DNA from: Rhizobium sp. Leaf306
GTDB taxonomy: Bacteria > Pseudomonadota > Alphaproteobacteria > Rhizobiales > Rhizobiaceae
NCBI RefSeq assembly: GCF_001423425.1
Contig: NZ_LMNX01000004.1
Coordinates: forward strand, 62,001-126,000
Direction: 5' to 3'
DNA: 64,000 nt
Position 1 is the stretch's first letter; every line of letters begins with the position of its first letter. A program made the position numbers and the translations under genes. Of the stretch, positions 36,665 through 45,173 are shown one piece after another. Below the pieces are notes generated by a model that saw nothing but the letters and a program-made list of their open reading frames with translations, did not search any database and was not told where the DNA came from.

Positions 36665-37177
36665 ATGTCCGAGCAGGGATTGAACACAGTGAGTTTTGCG
36701 GGCCGCGCCGCAAGCTCTGCCCAGTTCAAGTCACTATACTCCGAAGGCATGGCTCTTGTTGAAGAGACAGCAAGCTATCTGGACGGTCAGGGTCGTGCTG
36801 CATCCAAGGTTCTGCCGCGCATGGCCTCGGTTCTGTATGCAGCTGAATCCATGCGTCTGACGACTCGCCTGATGCAGATGGCATCGTGGCTTTTGCTTCA
36901 GCGTGCCGTCAACAACGGCGAGATGAGCCGCGATCAGGTGCTTTCGGAAAAGAGCAAGGTGCGTCTCGACGGCTTCAATGTCGATCGCAACGCTCCGGGC
37001 TGGCTCGATCTGCCGGAAAGCTTCCGTGATCTTGTCGAACGCTCGCTTCGTTTGCAGAACCGCGTCGCTCTTCTGGACCGCGAAATCTATCGCGCCCCGG
37101 AAGCCGTTGTCATCTCCGACAACGAAAACAGTGTCCGCGCCCAGCAGAACCTGCTTCACACCGCATTTGGTGGCTGA
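36665..37177 (+). CDS. rcdA: RcdA/DUF1465 family regulator of CtrA degradation
   Basis: 170 aa from the ATG at 36665, which has AGGA at 9 bases; the frame is open from 36602. It is a DUF1465 protein: LYSEGMALVEETASYLDGQG, SVLYAAESMRLTTRLMQMAS and SERSLRLQNRVALLDRE-type helices form the three-helix bundle known from Caulobacter RcdA. RcdA acts with CpdR, PopA and ClpXP to destroy the cell-cycle regulator CtrA. It stands alone between two intrinsic terminators with a perfect CtrA-type box upstream. Confidence 0.88.
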   Translation: MSEQGLNTVSFAGRAASSAQFKSLYSEGMALVEETASYLDGQGRAASKVLPRMASVLYAAESMRLTTRLMQMASWLLLQRAVNNGEMSRDQVLSEKSKVRLDGFNVDRNAPGWLDLPESFRDLVERSLRLQNRVALLDREIYRAPEAVVISDNENSVRAQQNLLHTAFGG

Positions 37178-37197
37178 GATCTGAACGTCGACGGTCC

Positions 37198-37223
37198 AAA
37201 GGCAGGCATTGGCCTGCCTTTTT
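37198..37223 (+). terminator. Terminator after rcdA
   Basis: AAAGGCAGGC (37198-37207) pairs perfectly with GCCTGCCTTT (37212-37221) around ATTG, then TT. It ends rcdA 20 bases after its stop and can act in the other direction on the convergent P-loop gene. Confidence 0.9.
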
Positions 37224-37233
37224 GCGTTTGGGA

Positions 37234-37770
37234 CTATAGAGATAGCGACGCCAGATAGGCGTTGACACTGTCACGACAGTCAAGCCGATGTTTCGGGCCC
37301 TCGAAGGCGCTGAACATCCGGTCATGCGCCTCGAATGAATTCCAGTTGTTGTGTCGGAAGCGATAGCCCGCCACCCAATGGAGTAGCTCTTCGAAGGACG
37401 CAACGCTTCCCCCGCCCTGAAGACCGCGATGGCGAATGTTTTCGAGGCAGACGTCGTCGGCGATGTCGAGGAAGATCAGCGTCGTTGCCCGGGTGATGGC
37501 GAGACTGGCAAGCCGGCCATAGACGCCCTCGATCAGCCAGACATCCTGTGCTGCAATCCGGCAAACGTCGTCGTCAACGACCTGCCTGTCACGGGCGATG
37601 CCGTAACGTCCCGGCTCCCAGTGGACGTCGTCCAGATGAATCGGGTGATGGCCGAGCGCCTCCCCCATCCTTGTCGCAAGCCACGTCTTACCCGATCCGC
37701 CATTGCCGAAAATGAGCACGCGGCAGAGCGGAAGCGGTAGCTTGGACAGACAGTTGGCCTTCTCCTCCAT
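37234..37770 (-). CDS. P-loop small kinase, adenylate kinase / topology-modulator-like
   Basis: 178 aa from the ATG at 37770. Walker A GNGGSGKT at 22-29, then HLDDVHWEPGRY and LIEGVYGRL, as in small AAA/adenylate-kinase-like proteins annotated FlaR or topology modulation protein; the name has no experimental basis. The ATG follows AGGAGG at a spacing of only one base, so the true start may be different (no better one is visible). It begins right after the rpmE terminator. Confidence 0.75.
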   Translation of the reverse strand: MEEKANCLSKLPLPLCRVLIFGNGGSGKTWLATRMGEALGHHPIHLDDVHWEPGRYGIARDRQVVDDDVCRIAAQDVWLIEGVYGRLASLAITRATTLIFLDIADDVCLENIRHRGLQGGGSVASFEELLHWVAGYRFRHNNWNSFEAHDRMFSAFEGPKHRLDCRDSVNAYLASLSL

Positions 37771-37780
37771 GCCTCCTAGA

Positions 37781-37811
37781 AAAACAAAAAAGCCCGGCTT
37801 TCGCCAGGCTT
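37781..37811 (-). terminator. Terminator after rpmE
   Basis: On the minus strand AAGCCTGGC-gaaa-GCCGGGCTT with one mismatch, followed by a T-rich run (TTTTTTGTTTT). It ends the rpmE transcript; the P-loop gene begins 11 bases later and must rely on read-through or a promoter hidden here. Confidence 0.85.
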
Positions 37812-37835
37812 CTTTTGTCAAAATGCAAAAAGCAA

Positions 37836-38057
37836 TTAGAGGCCGAGACCGCCGAAACGCTTGTTGAACTTGGAAACGCGGCCACCGCGGTCCAGCATCT
37901 GCTGGTTGCCGCCGGTCCAGGCCGGGTGCGATGTCGGGTCGATTTCGAGGTTCATGGTGGCGCCTTCGGTGCCCCAGGTCGAGAACGTCTCGTATTCGGT
38001 ACCGTCGGTCATGACGACCTTGATCTTGTGGTAGTCGGGATGAATGCCAGCCTTCAT
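37836..38057 (-). CDS. rpmE: 50S ribosomal protein L31
   Basis: 73 aa from the ATG at 38057. Begins [20 protein letters not shown] and ends [31 protein letters not shown] is the L31 core. The zinc-binding cysteines of the classic L31 are absent, so it is the C-minus form, independent of zinc. Single gene with its own terminator. Confidence 0.96.
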   Translation of the reverse strand: MKAGIHPDYHKIKVVMTDGTEYETFSTWGTEGATMNLEIDPTSHPAWTGGNQQMLDRGGRVSKFNKRFGGLGL

Positions 38058-38244
38058 GTCGCTATTCCTGCTCTGCGAGGTCCATTCGCCGCATTGCGCG
38101 AGCAAGAACCGTCTTTAACAAATGAAGCCGCAAACCGGACCGGTCACGGCTTCCCAATTGGATGCGGAGCCTATACAGGAAGGACGCCGCATGTACAAGT
38201 CCCCGAAAGGCTGAGATTCCGCTGCCGGGGGCCATGGAGACGAC

Positions 38245-40041
38245 ATGGCCGAAAGCCGAGAAGAACAGAAGAAAAACCGCAGTCTCAAGCCGCTTTCCCG
38301 ACTGCTACCCTATCTTTCCCGCTACCGTGGCATGGTTGCCGGCGCGACTTTTTTCCTCGTCCTTGCCGCCTGCACCACACTTGCGCTGCCGCTGGCCGTC
38401 CGCCGCATGGTGGATCATGGATTCGCATCCTCTGACGGGCATTTCATCAACAACTATTTTGTAATGCTGTTCGTGCTGGCGGTCCTTCTCGCGATCGCAA
38501 GCGGCATGCGCTACTATTATGTCATCACCATCGGCGAGCGGGTGGTGGCGGATCTGCGCCGTGAGGTTTTCTCGCATGTGACGCGGCTGTCTGCTTCCTT
38601 CTTCGACGTCAACCAGTCCGGCGAGATCGTCTCGCGACTGACCGCCGATACGACCCAGATCAAGTCCGCCTTTGGTTCTGCCGCATCGCAGGCCCTGCGC
38701 AACACCATCCTCTGTCTCGGAGCGATGGGCATGATGGTGTATACGAGCCCTAAACTCTCGGCTCTGGCGCTTGGCGCCATCCCGCTGATCGTGTTCCCCC
38801 TCGTTGGCTTCGGCCGCTCGGTGCGCCGCCGGTCGCGTGCCGCCCAGGACATGCTGGCCGCGACTTCCGCCTATGCAGCTGAAACGATCGGCGCCACCCG
38901 CACCGTTCAGGCCTTTACCGGCGAGGCTGTCGCCACCTCGCGCTACAGCGACACGGTGGAGAATGCCTTTGAAGCCGCCCGCAAGTCGATCCGCGCCCGC
39001 GCGCTTCTGACCGGCTTCGGCATCGTGCTGATCTTCGGCTCGATCGTCGGCGTCCTCTGGTACGGCGCCCAGAGCGTGCTTGCCGGCACGATGACACCGG
39101 GCACGCTAGGCCAGTTCGTGCTTTATTCGGTGATTGCGGCAAGCTCGCTCGGCACACTGTCGGAAGTCTGGGGCGAGCTGTCTTCTGCAGGCGGCGCCGC
39201 CGAACGGCTGTCCGAACTGCTGGATGAAGTGTCCGCCGTGCGTGACCCGGAACACCCGAAAGCCCTCCCCTCACCCCCGCGCGGCGATGTCGCGTTCGAC
39301 AGCGTCTCCTTCGCCTATCCCGCCCGTGTCAGCGCCATCACGCTCAATGCGCTTTCCCTGCATGTGGCGCCCGGAGAAACTGTCGCCATCGTCGGTCCCT
39401 CCGGTGCCGGCAAGAGCACGATCTTTTCGCTGCTGCTGCGCTTCTACGATCCGACGGCCGGATCGATCCGGCTCGACGGCGTCGACCTCCGCCATGCGAC
39501 CCTTGAAGACATCCGCTCACGGCTTGCGATCGTACCGCAGGACGTGACGATCTTTGCAGCCTCCATCCACGACAACATCGCCTTCGGGGTACCGAACGCG
39601 ACCCGCGAGGCCGTGCGTGCCGCAGCAATCGCTGCCCAAGCAGACGAATTCATCGCGAAGCTCGACAACGGCTATGACACGCTCGCCGGCGAACGCGGCA
39701 TCACCCTGTCCGGCGGCCAGCGCCAGCGGATCGCCATCGCCCGCGCCATCCTGAAGGATGCTCCGGTCCTGCTGCTCGACGAAGCCACCTCGGCGCTCGA
39801 TGCGGAAAGCGAAACACTGGTGCAAAAGGCACTCGACGGATTGATGCGCAACAGGACCACGCTCGTCATCGCCCATCGCCTCGCGACGGTGTTGAAGGCC
39901 GACCGGATCCTGGTGCTGAAAAACGGTCGCGTCGTCGAGGAAGGCACGCACCAGAGCCTGGTGGCGGCTGGCGGTCTCTATGCCAAGCTCGCGCGGCTGC
40001 AATTCCATGATCTCGAGCAAACTTCCGTCAGCGCGATCTGA
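38245..40041 (+). CDS. ABC exporter, fused permease and ATPase (MsbA/multidrug type)
   Basis: 598 aa half-transporter that should dimerise. Six membrane helices in residues about 25-320, then one nucleotide-binding domain. Walker A GPSGAGKST near 383-391, Q-loop, signature LSGGQRQR near 488, Walker B VLLLDEATSALD near 505-515, and H-loop IAHRLAT near 545: all active-site residues are intact. The start context and domain order fit lipid, drug or glucan exporters. Its stop overlaps the start of the glycoamylase-like gene (TGATG), so the two are translationally coupled. Confidence 0.92.
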   Translation: MAESREEQKKNRSLKPLSRLLPYLSRYRGMVAGATFFLVLAACTTLALPLAVRRMVDHGFASSDGHFINNYFVMLFVLAVLLAIASGMRYYYVITIGERVVADLRREVFSHVTRLSASFFDVNQSGEIVSRLTADTTQIKSAFGSAASQALRNTILCLGAMGMMVYTSPKLSALALGAIPLIVFPLVGFGRSVRRRSRAAQDMLAATSAYAAETIGATRTVQAFTGEAVATSRYSDTVENAFEAARKSIRARALLTGFGIVLIFGSIVGVLWYGAQSVLAGTMTPGTLGQFVLYSVIAASSLGTLSEVWGELSSAGGAAERLSELLDEVSAVRDPEHPKALPSPPRGDVAFDSVSFAYPARVSAITLNALSLHVAPGETVAIVGPSGAGKSTIFSLLLRFYDPTAGSIRLDGVDLRHATLEDIRSRLAIVPQDVTIFAASIHDNIAFGVPNATREAVRAAAIAAQADEFIAKLDNGYDTLAGERGITLSGGQRQRIAIARAILKDAPVLLLDEATSALDAESETLVQKALDGLMRNRTTLVIAHRLATVLKADRILVLKNGRVVEEGTHQSLVAAGGLYAKLARLQFHDLEQTSVSAI

Positions 40042-41294
40042 TGGACGCGACCCCCATCATCTCCGCAGATCTGGATAGTCTGCTCGATGACGTTCAGCAT
40101 CGCACCTTCCGGTATTTCTGGGATGGTGCTCATCCGCAGAGCGGTCTCCCGTACGACAAATGCCTTCTCAACGGCACACCCGGCATCGATGCGATCTCGA
40201 TCAGCGGCACGGGCTTTGGTCTGATGGCAATTCTGGTCGCCTGCGAGCGCGGCTGGATCACCAGCGACGAGGCGCTGGTTCGCATTACCACGATTGTCGA
40301 GAGCCTCGAACTGGCACCGCGCTACCACGGCGCGTTCTCTCACTTCATCAATCCCGCTACCAGCGCAATGATTCCGTTTTCTGCGCTGGATGATGGGGGC
40401 GACATCGTCGAAACGACCCTTCTCCTTCAGGGCCTGATCTGCGCCCGTGAATATTTCGCGGCAGAGACCATTTCCGAGAAATCGCTGCGCACCGCGATTA
40501 CCCGGCTGTTCGACGAGGTCGAGTGGACCTGGTACACCCGCGGCAAGACCGACGGCCCGATCTACTGGCACTGGAGCCCGATCAACGAGTGGGCGATGAA
40601 CCTGCCGATCACCGGCTGGAATGAGGCGCTGTCAACCTATGTCTTTGCCGCCGGCTCGGACACGTTTCCGATCGATCCGCAGAACTATCACTGCGGATGG
40701 GCACGCAACGGCGCCATGAAGAACGGCGAGGAATATTTCGGCATACAGCTGCCGCTGGGCGAACCCATGGGCGGGCCGCTGTTCCTGTCGCAATATTCCT
40801 TCTGTGCACTCAATCCACGCGGCCTGTCCGATCGCTACGCCGATTACTGGCGCCAGGCGGTCGCGCATTCACGGATCAACCGCGCCTATTGCCTGACTGT
40901 GCCGGAATATGCCGCAGCCGGCGTCTGGGGGCTGACGGCATCGGAAGCCCAGGCCGGCTACGCCGCCAATTCGCCGCTGGTCGATTTCGGCGCGATTGCA
41001 CCGTCTGCAGCACTGTCGAGCTTTCCTTTCGTGCCCGGCCATGCGGAAGAAGCCTTGCGCGCGCTCCTTGCCTACGAGAACGGACGGCTGGTCAACCGCT
41101 TCGGCTTCGCCGACGCGTTTGCGCCAAAGACCGGCTGGGTCGCATCGACCTACATCGCTATCGACCAGGGTCCGATCGTCGCGATGATCGAGAACCACCG
41201 CTCGGGTCTGCTGTGGAAACTGTTCATGGCCGCTCCGGAAGTGCGCCGCGGCCTCGACCGGCTGGGATTCCGCTATCCCGATGTCTCCGCCTGA
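40041..41294 (+). CDS. Glycoamylase-like (PF10091-type) cytoplasmic protein
   Basis: 417 aa, no signal peptide or membrane segment. (alpha/alpha)6 barrel of the glycoamylase-like family: RTFRYFWDGAHP-type start (RTFRYFWDG), SISGTGFGLMAILVACERGW, WHWSPINEWAMNLPITGWNE, CFWG-like PLFLSQYSFCALNP and APKTGWVASTYIAIDQGP. The same domain forms the C-terminal part of cyclic beta-1,2-glucan synthases, where it trims or measures glucan chains. Coupling to an ABC exporter suggests a shared carbohydrate substrate; this is inference. Confidence 0.85.
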   Translation: MDATPIISADLDSLLDDVQHRTFRYFWDGAHPQSGLPYDKCLLNGTPGIDAISISGTGFGLMAILVACERGWITSDEALVRITTIVESLELAPRYHGAFSHFINPATSAMIPFSALDDGGDIVETTLLLQGLICAREYFAAETISEKSLRTAITRLFDEVEWTWYTRGKTDGPIYWHWSPINEWAMNLPITGWNEALSTYVFAAGSDTFPIDPQNYHCGWARNGAMKNGEEYFGIQLPLGEPMGGPLFLSQYSFCALNPRGLSDRYADYWRQAVAHSRINRAYCLTVPEYAAAGVWGLTASEAQAGYAANSPLVDFGAIAPSAALSSFPFVPGHAEEALRALLAYENGRLVNRFGFADAFAPKTGWVASTYIAIDQGPIVAMIENHRSGLLWKLFMAAPEVRRGLDRLGFRYPDVSA

Positions 41295-41315
41295 GGCGAG
41301 AGCGCAGCCGCCTGA

Positions 41316-41537
41316 TCACTTCGCGCGCTTGAACGTCCATTTGACGACATGATCGCCATTGCGCTTGATCTTGGTCTTCATCTTCAGCTGGACCGATTGC
41401 TCGCCGAACGCAGCCTGCGCCTCCTCGAAAGCACGGCGCGCCTGCGCCATCGCCTCGTGATAGGCGGTATTGTCGCGGCGAGGCGTATCTGCCACGGCCT
41501 TGGCGATCGCGTCGATATCGGGCTTGCTGTAGGTCAT
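41316..41537 (-). CDS. Small protein downstream of the MotA/MotB-like pair
   Basis: 73 aa, basic C-terminus (KMKTKIKRNGDHVVKWTFKR) after a helical N-terminal half with AMAQARRAFEEAQAAFGE. No family recognised and no membrane segment. It follows the MotB-like gene by one base on the same strand, so it is the third gene of that unit. Confidence 0.65.
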   Translation of the reverse strand: MTYSKPDIDAIAKAVADTPRRDNTAYHEAMAQARRAFEEAQAAFGEQSVQLKMKTKIKRNGDHVVKWTFKRAK

Positions 41538-41538
41538 G

Positions 41539-42570
41539 TCAGCGTTCGGTAAGCTTCAGTTCGATGCGGCGGTTCTGGTTTCTGGCATCCGACGTATCGC
41601 CAGCCGCGATCGGCTGGAACTCGCCAAAGCCCGCGGCCACCAGACGGTTGGCCGGCACGCCCTTCGAGATCAGATACTTGACCACGGATGTGGCGCGCGC
41701 GGACGAAAGCTCCCAGTTGTCGCGGTAACGTCCGGTGCCGGAAAGCGGCGCATTGTCCGTATGCCCGTCGACACGCAGCACCCAGTTGATCTCGGCTGGA
41801 ATTTCCTTGGCGAGATCGAGGAGTGCGGAAGCAAGCTTGTCCATCTCCACGAGGCCGGCAGAATCGAGTTCGTTGCCGCCGACAGGGAACAGCACTTCCG
41901 ACTGGAACACGAACCGGTCGCCGACGATGCGAATGTTTTCGCGGTCGGACAGAATTTCACGCAGACGCCCGAAGAAGTCGGAGCGGTAGCGATTGAGCTC
42001 CTGCACGCGGGCCGCAAGCGCCACGTTGAGGCGACGACCAAGATCCGAAATCTGCGCCTGCGAGTTGGCGTCCTTCGTTTCCGACGCCTGCAGTGCCTGT
42101 TCGACGGCGGCGATCTGGGCCCGCAGCGCCGCGATCTGCTGGTTGAGAAGCTCGATCTGGCTCATCGCCCGGGCGCTGACCTGCCGCTCGTTGGAGAGTT
42201 CACCCGTCAGAGTGGTCACGCGGGAATTGGCCGCGTCGCTTGCACCACTGCCCTGGTTGAGAAGCTGCTGCAGCCGCGACCGGTCGCTTTCAGCAACCGC
42301 CAGCGACGATTGCAGGTTGGCGAGCTGGTCTTCGATATCCTGATTGTTGCCCTTTTCCAGCGCCAGAAGCTCTGTCAGTTCCGCGATCTGGCTGTTCAGC
42401 CGGTTCAGAACCTCGTCGCGACCGGAAATCTCGCGTGTGAGCAGGAACTGCGCCAGCACGAACACCGTCAGCAGGAACATGATCGCCATCAAAAGCGTGG
42501 TCAGCGCGTCGACGAAGCCCGGCCAGTAGTCCACGCCGTGCTGGCGGCGACGGTTCTTGCCCAGCGCCAT
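41539..42570 (-). CDS. MotB/OmpA-family peptidoglycan-binding motor protein
   Basis: 343 aa. One N-terminal membrane helix at about 18-40 containing WPGFVDALTTLL with Asp21, in the place of the proton-carrying Asp of MotB. A long coiled-coil stalk follows (about 50-185), then an OmpA-like peptidoglycan-binding domain at about 205-343 (VDGHTDNAPL, SSARATSVVKYLI, NRRIELKL). The stalk is much longer than in flagellar MotB. It pairs with the MotA-like gene upstream (3 bases apart). Confidence 0.88.
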   Translation of the reverse strand: MALGKNRRRQHGVDYWPGFVDALTTLLMAIMFLLTVFVLAQFLLTREISGRDEVLNRLNSQIAELTELLALEKGNNQDIEDQLANLQSSLAVAESDRSRLQQLLNQGSGASDAANSRVTTLTGELSNERQVSARAMSQIELLNQQIAALRAQIAAVEQALQASETKDANSQAQISDLGRRLNVALAARVQELNRYRSDFFGRLREILSDRENIRIVGDRFVFQSEVLFPVGGNELDSAGLVEMDKLASALLDLAKEIPAEINWVLRVDGHTDNAPLSGTGRYRDNWELSSARATSVVKYLISKGVPANRLVAAGFGEFQPIAAGDTSDARNQNRRIELKLTER

Positions 42571-42573
42571 GGT

Positions 42574-43644
42574 CTACTTGCTCCCGATCTTGTCGGACTG
42601 ACCGATCTTGTCGGAGAGCCGGTCCAGCGTGCGCCGCAAGGCCTTCGATTCTTCCTGCTGCGCCTCGATCCAGTCGCGCAGCATCTGCTGCTCGTTGCGC
42701 ATGTTCTTGACCAGCCCCTGAATGCCTTCGGCAAGGTTTGCCATGGCAGCAAGCGACTTCTCGTTCTGCTGGACATCACCGCTGCCGGTTCTGCCCTGAG
42801 CCGCCGCAATCTTGCGCAGCTCGTCGGCAAGCGTCTTGAATTCGCCGGAGGAACCAGCTGAAAGCCCTGCCGCCGCAACCGGCGCGTCCGATCCCGTATC
42901 GGTCACCGATGAGAGCCAATTTTCGAGTTCCGTATAGAACCGGTTCTGGGCACGTCCTGCCTGGAGATCGAGGAAGCCGAGGATCAGCGAGCCCGAGAGG
43001 CCGAGCAGCGACGAGGAGAACGCCGTGCCCATACCGGCAAGCGGCTGCGCAAGACCGGTCTTGATAGCCGACAGAATGTCGTTGGAGCCGCCGGCGCCCG
43101 GATCGAGCGCACCGATGACGTCGCTGATCGAGCCGATCGTGCCGATCAGGCCCCAGAACGTGCCAAGCAGGCCGAGAAACACCAGGAGCCCGATCAGGTA
43201 ACGGGACGTGTCGCGCGATTCGTCGAGGCGGGTACCGATCGAATCGAGAATGGAGCGCAAGGTTGCGGTCGAAAGCGCCGTCTTGCGGCGACCACCGATC
43301 AGCGAGCGCATCGGCGCCAGAAGTTTCGGCTCGCGGCCCACCTTGTCGACGGTGCCGGCAGCGCGGAACGAGTTGAACCAGCGCACTTCCGGAATAAGGC
43401 CGATGACCTGCAGGAAAACCAGGACGATACCAATCAACAGGACGCCGAGGATCAGACCGTTCAGACCCGGATTGGTCTGGAACGCTTGTGCGGCCTGACG
43501 GTACAGGATCGAGCAGACAAAACCGACGATGATCAGGAAGATCAGCATCGTCCAGAGGAAGGAAGCCGGGTTGGAAAGCTTTTCGGTAAAACGGCGGCGG
43601 TTAGCTTCAGTTTCGTCCAGATCGTCCACTGTCGCATTCGCCAT
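42574..43644 (-). CDS. MotA/TolQ/ExbB-family proton channel protein
   Basis: 356 aa from the ATG at 43644, with GAGG at good spacing. Membrane helices at about 28-50, 62-85, 155-175 (LLVFLGLLGTFWGLIGTIGS) and 208-232. The extended cytoplasmic C-terminal part, 245-356, is helical and carries a region like LADELRKIAAAQ. With the MotB-like protein it should form a proton-driven motor distinct from both flagellar MotAB and TolQR, which is encoded elsewhere in this window. Confidence 0.86.
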   Translation of the reverse strand: MANATVDDLDETEANRRRFTEKLSNPASFLWTMLIFLIIVGFVCSILYRQAAQAFQTNPGLNGLILGVLLIGIVLVFLQVIGLIPEVRWFNSFRAAGTVDKVGREPKLLAPMRSLIGGRRKTALSTATLRSILDSIGTRLDESRDTSRYLIGLLVFLGLLGTFWGLIGTIGSISDVIGALDPGAGGSNDILSAIKTGLAQPLAGMGTAFSSSLLGLSGSLILGFLDLQAGRAQNRFYTELENWLSSVTDTGSDAPVAAAGLSAGSSGEFKTLADELRKIAAAQGRTGSGDVQQNEKSLAAMANLAEGIQGLVKNMRNEQQMLRDWIEAQQEESKALRRTLDRLSDKIGQSDKIGSK

Positions 43645-43798
43645 AATAAGCCTCGCCTCTGGGTCGCGTCGCGCGGAGGCTAGAGCAAAATTGCGACGAA
43701 TTGAAGTGTCGCCACGGTGCAAAGACCGGGACAAGCCGAAGTTTTTTCCTCGCCATTTCAAATGACAAGCAGCACTCGGGCCGTCACCGCATCAGCAA

Positions 43799-44599
43799 TC
43801 AGCGCGACGGAACCGGACGATTGGAAACTTCCAGCAGCGCCTTCTGGATCAGCTCGTTGCCGGCAACAATGCTCTTGGTGCCGAACATATCGGTCGAGCC
43901 CTTGATGTCGCTGACAAAGCCGCCCGCTTCGCGGATGAGGACGAGGCCGGCAGCGATGTCCCACGGCGAAAGACCGATTTCCCAGTGACCGTCGAAGCGA
44001 CCGGCAGCGACATAGGCAAGATCAAGCGACGCAGCGCCAAGGCGACGAACGCCCGCCACTTCGCCCATCACATGGCGCAGTTCGACCAGGAACTTGCCGT
44101 GATCGCCGCGGCCGAGATGCGGCACGCCGCAACCAACCACGCAATCGGACAGGACCCGGCGTGCGGCAACGCGAATGCGACGGTCGTTCAAGAACGCGCC
44201 GCCGCCCTTTTCTGCCGTATAGAGTTCATCGGTGCCCGGGTTGAAGATCACGCCGGCGACGATTTCGCCATTGCGCTCCAGCGCGATCGACACCGCGAAC
44301 TGCGGAATGCCGTGCAGGAAGTTGGTCGTGCCGTCGAGCGGATCGACGATCCAGCGATGAGCGCCGTCCGTGCCCTTCTCCTCCTGGCTTTCCTCACCGA
44401 GGAAGCCGTAGGTCGGGCGCGCCTTCATCAGCTCGTCATGGACGATCTTTTCCGCCTTGAGATCCGCCTGGGTCACGAAATCGCCCGGTCCCTTGACCGA
44501 AACCTGCAGGTTCTGAACTTCGCCGAAATCCCTGGAGAGCGACTTGCCTGCCTTGAGGGCGGCCTGAACCATGACGTTGAGAAGGGCTGAGCGGGCCAT
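43799..44599 (-). CDS. suhB: Inositol monophosphatase family protein
   Basis: 266 aa from the ATG at 44599. Metal-binding motifs of the IMPase family are intact: GEESQEE near 70, IVDPLDGTTNFLHGIP near 86-101, and SPWDIAAGLVLIREAGG near 210. It removes phosphate from inositol-1-phosphate or related sugars; SuhB also affects ribosomal RNA transcription in E. coli, which is not testable here. Stands alone on the minus strand upstream of the MotA/MotB-like operon. Confidence 0.92.
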   Translation of the reverse strand: MARSALLNVMVQAALKAGKSLSRDFGEVQNLQVSVKGPGDFVTQADLKAEKIVHDELMKARPTYGFLGEESQEEKGTDGAHRWIVDPLDGTTNFLHGIPQFAVSIALERNGEIVAGVIFNPGTDELYTAEKGGGAFLNDRRIRVAARRVLSDCVVGCGVPHLGRGDHGKFLVELRHVMGEVAGVRRLGAASLDLAYVAAGRFDGHWEIGLSPWDIAAGLVLIREAGGFVSDIKGSTDMFGTKSIVAGNELIQKALLEVSNRPVPSR

Positions 44600-44807
44600 G
44601 CGGGAAATCCTGATCGTATGGTCCCGAACATGCATCAGCCGGGACGTGTCTGTGGCGAATTGTCTTGATTGGCCGGTTCAAGACCACAAAACCAAGGGAA
44701 ATTCAAGTCGAAGCCGACAAACCCCGCGTGAACGGACAAAATGCGACATTGCCCGCCTGCCTGCGATCTGCCAGAACGCCGGCTATCGAGATTTTAGGAG
44801 TATCGCC

Positions 44808-45164
44808 GTGAAGATCGCATTGCCATTCGGCATCAGCCTCGGACTTGTGGGCGTGATGACCATGCTGTCGCTGGGTCTGATCTCGGCGCTGCCGGCCGAT
44901 ACCCAGTTGCCGATCCACTTCACCCTGACCGGCACACCGACCAGCACGGCACCGGCCATGATCGCGCTGCTGCTTCTGCCGGCCTGCGCGCTCTTCGTGA
45001 CAGCCATGTTCGCACTTGGCCCCCGCATGGGCGGCCGTATCAAGGCCTCGCCGGGCATCTACCTGATCGTCTGGCTGGTAACGCTGCTGATCCTGGCGCT
45101 TGCCCACGGCTTTATCATCCGCCACGCCCTTTTCACGCTGGCGGCGATGAAGGCGACGGCCTGA
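44808..45164 (+). CDS. Membrane protein with DUF1648-like segment
   Basis: 118 aa with a GTG start at 44808 following TTAGGAG. Three membrane helices at about 6-28, 50-72 and 88-108. The loop LPADTQLPIHFTLTGTP between helices 1 and 2 resembles DUF1648 (SdpI-like proteins). Function unknown. Confidence 0.7.
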   Translation: MKIALPFGISLGLVGVMTMLSLGLISALPADTQLPIHFTLTGTPTSTAPAMIALLLLPACALFVTAMFALGPRMGGRIKASPGIYLIVWLVTLLILALAHGFIIRHALFTLAAMKATA

Positions 45165-45173
45165 TCACGTCAA

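Noticed and set aside
41316..43644. MotA/MotB-like pair as a Zorya-type anti-phage system
   Set aside because: Zorya needs ZorA/ZorB plus a nuclease or helicase (ZorC, ZorD or ZorE). None is adjacent; the third gene encodes a 73-aa basic protein. The pair sits in a core region with no defence genes.
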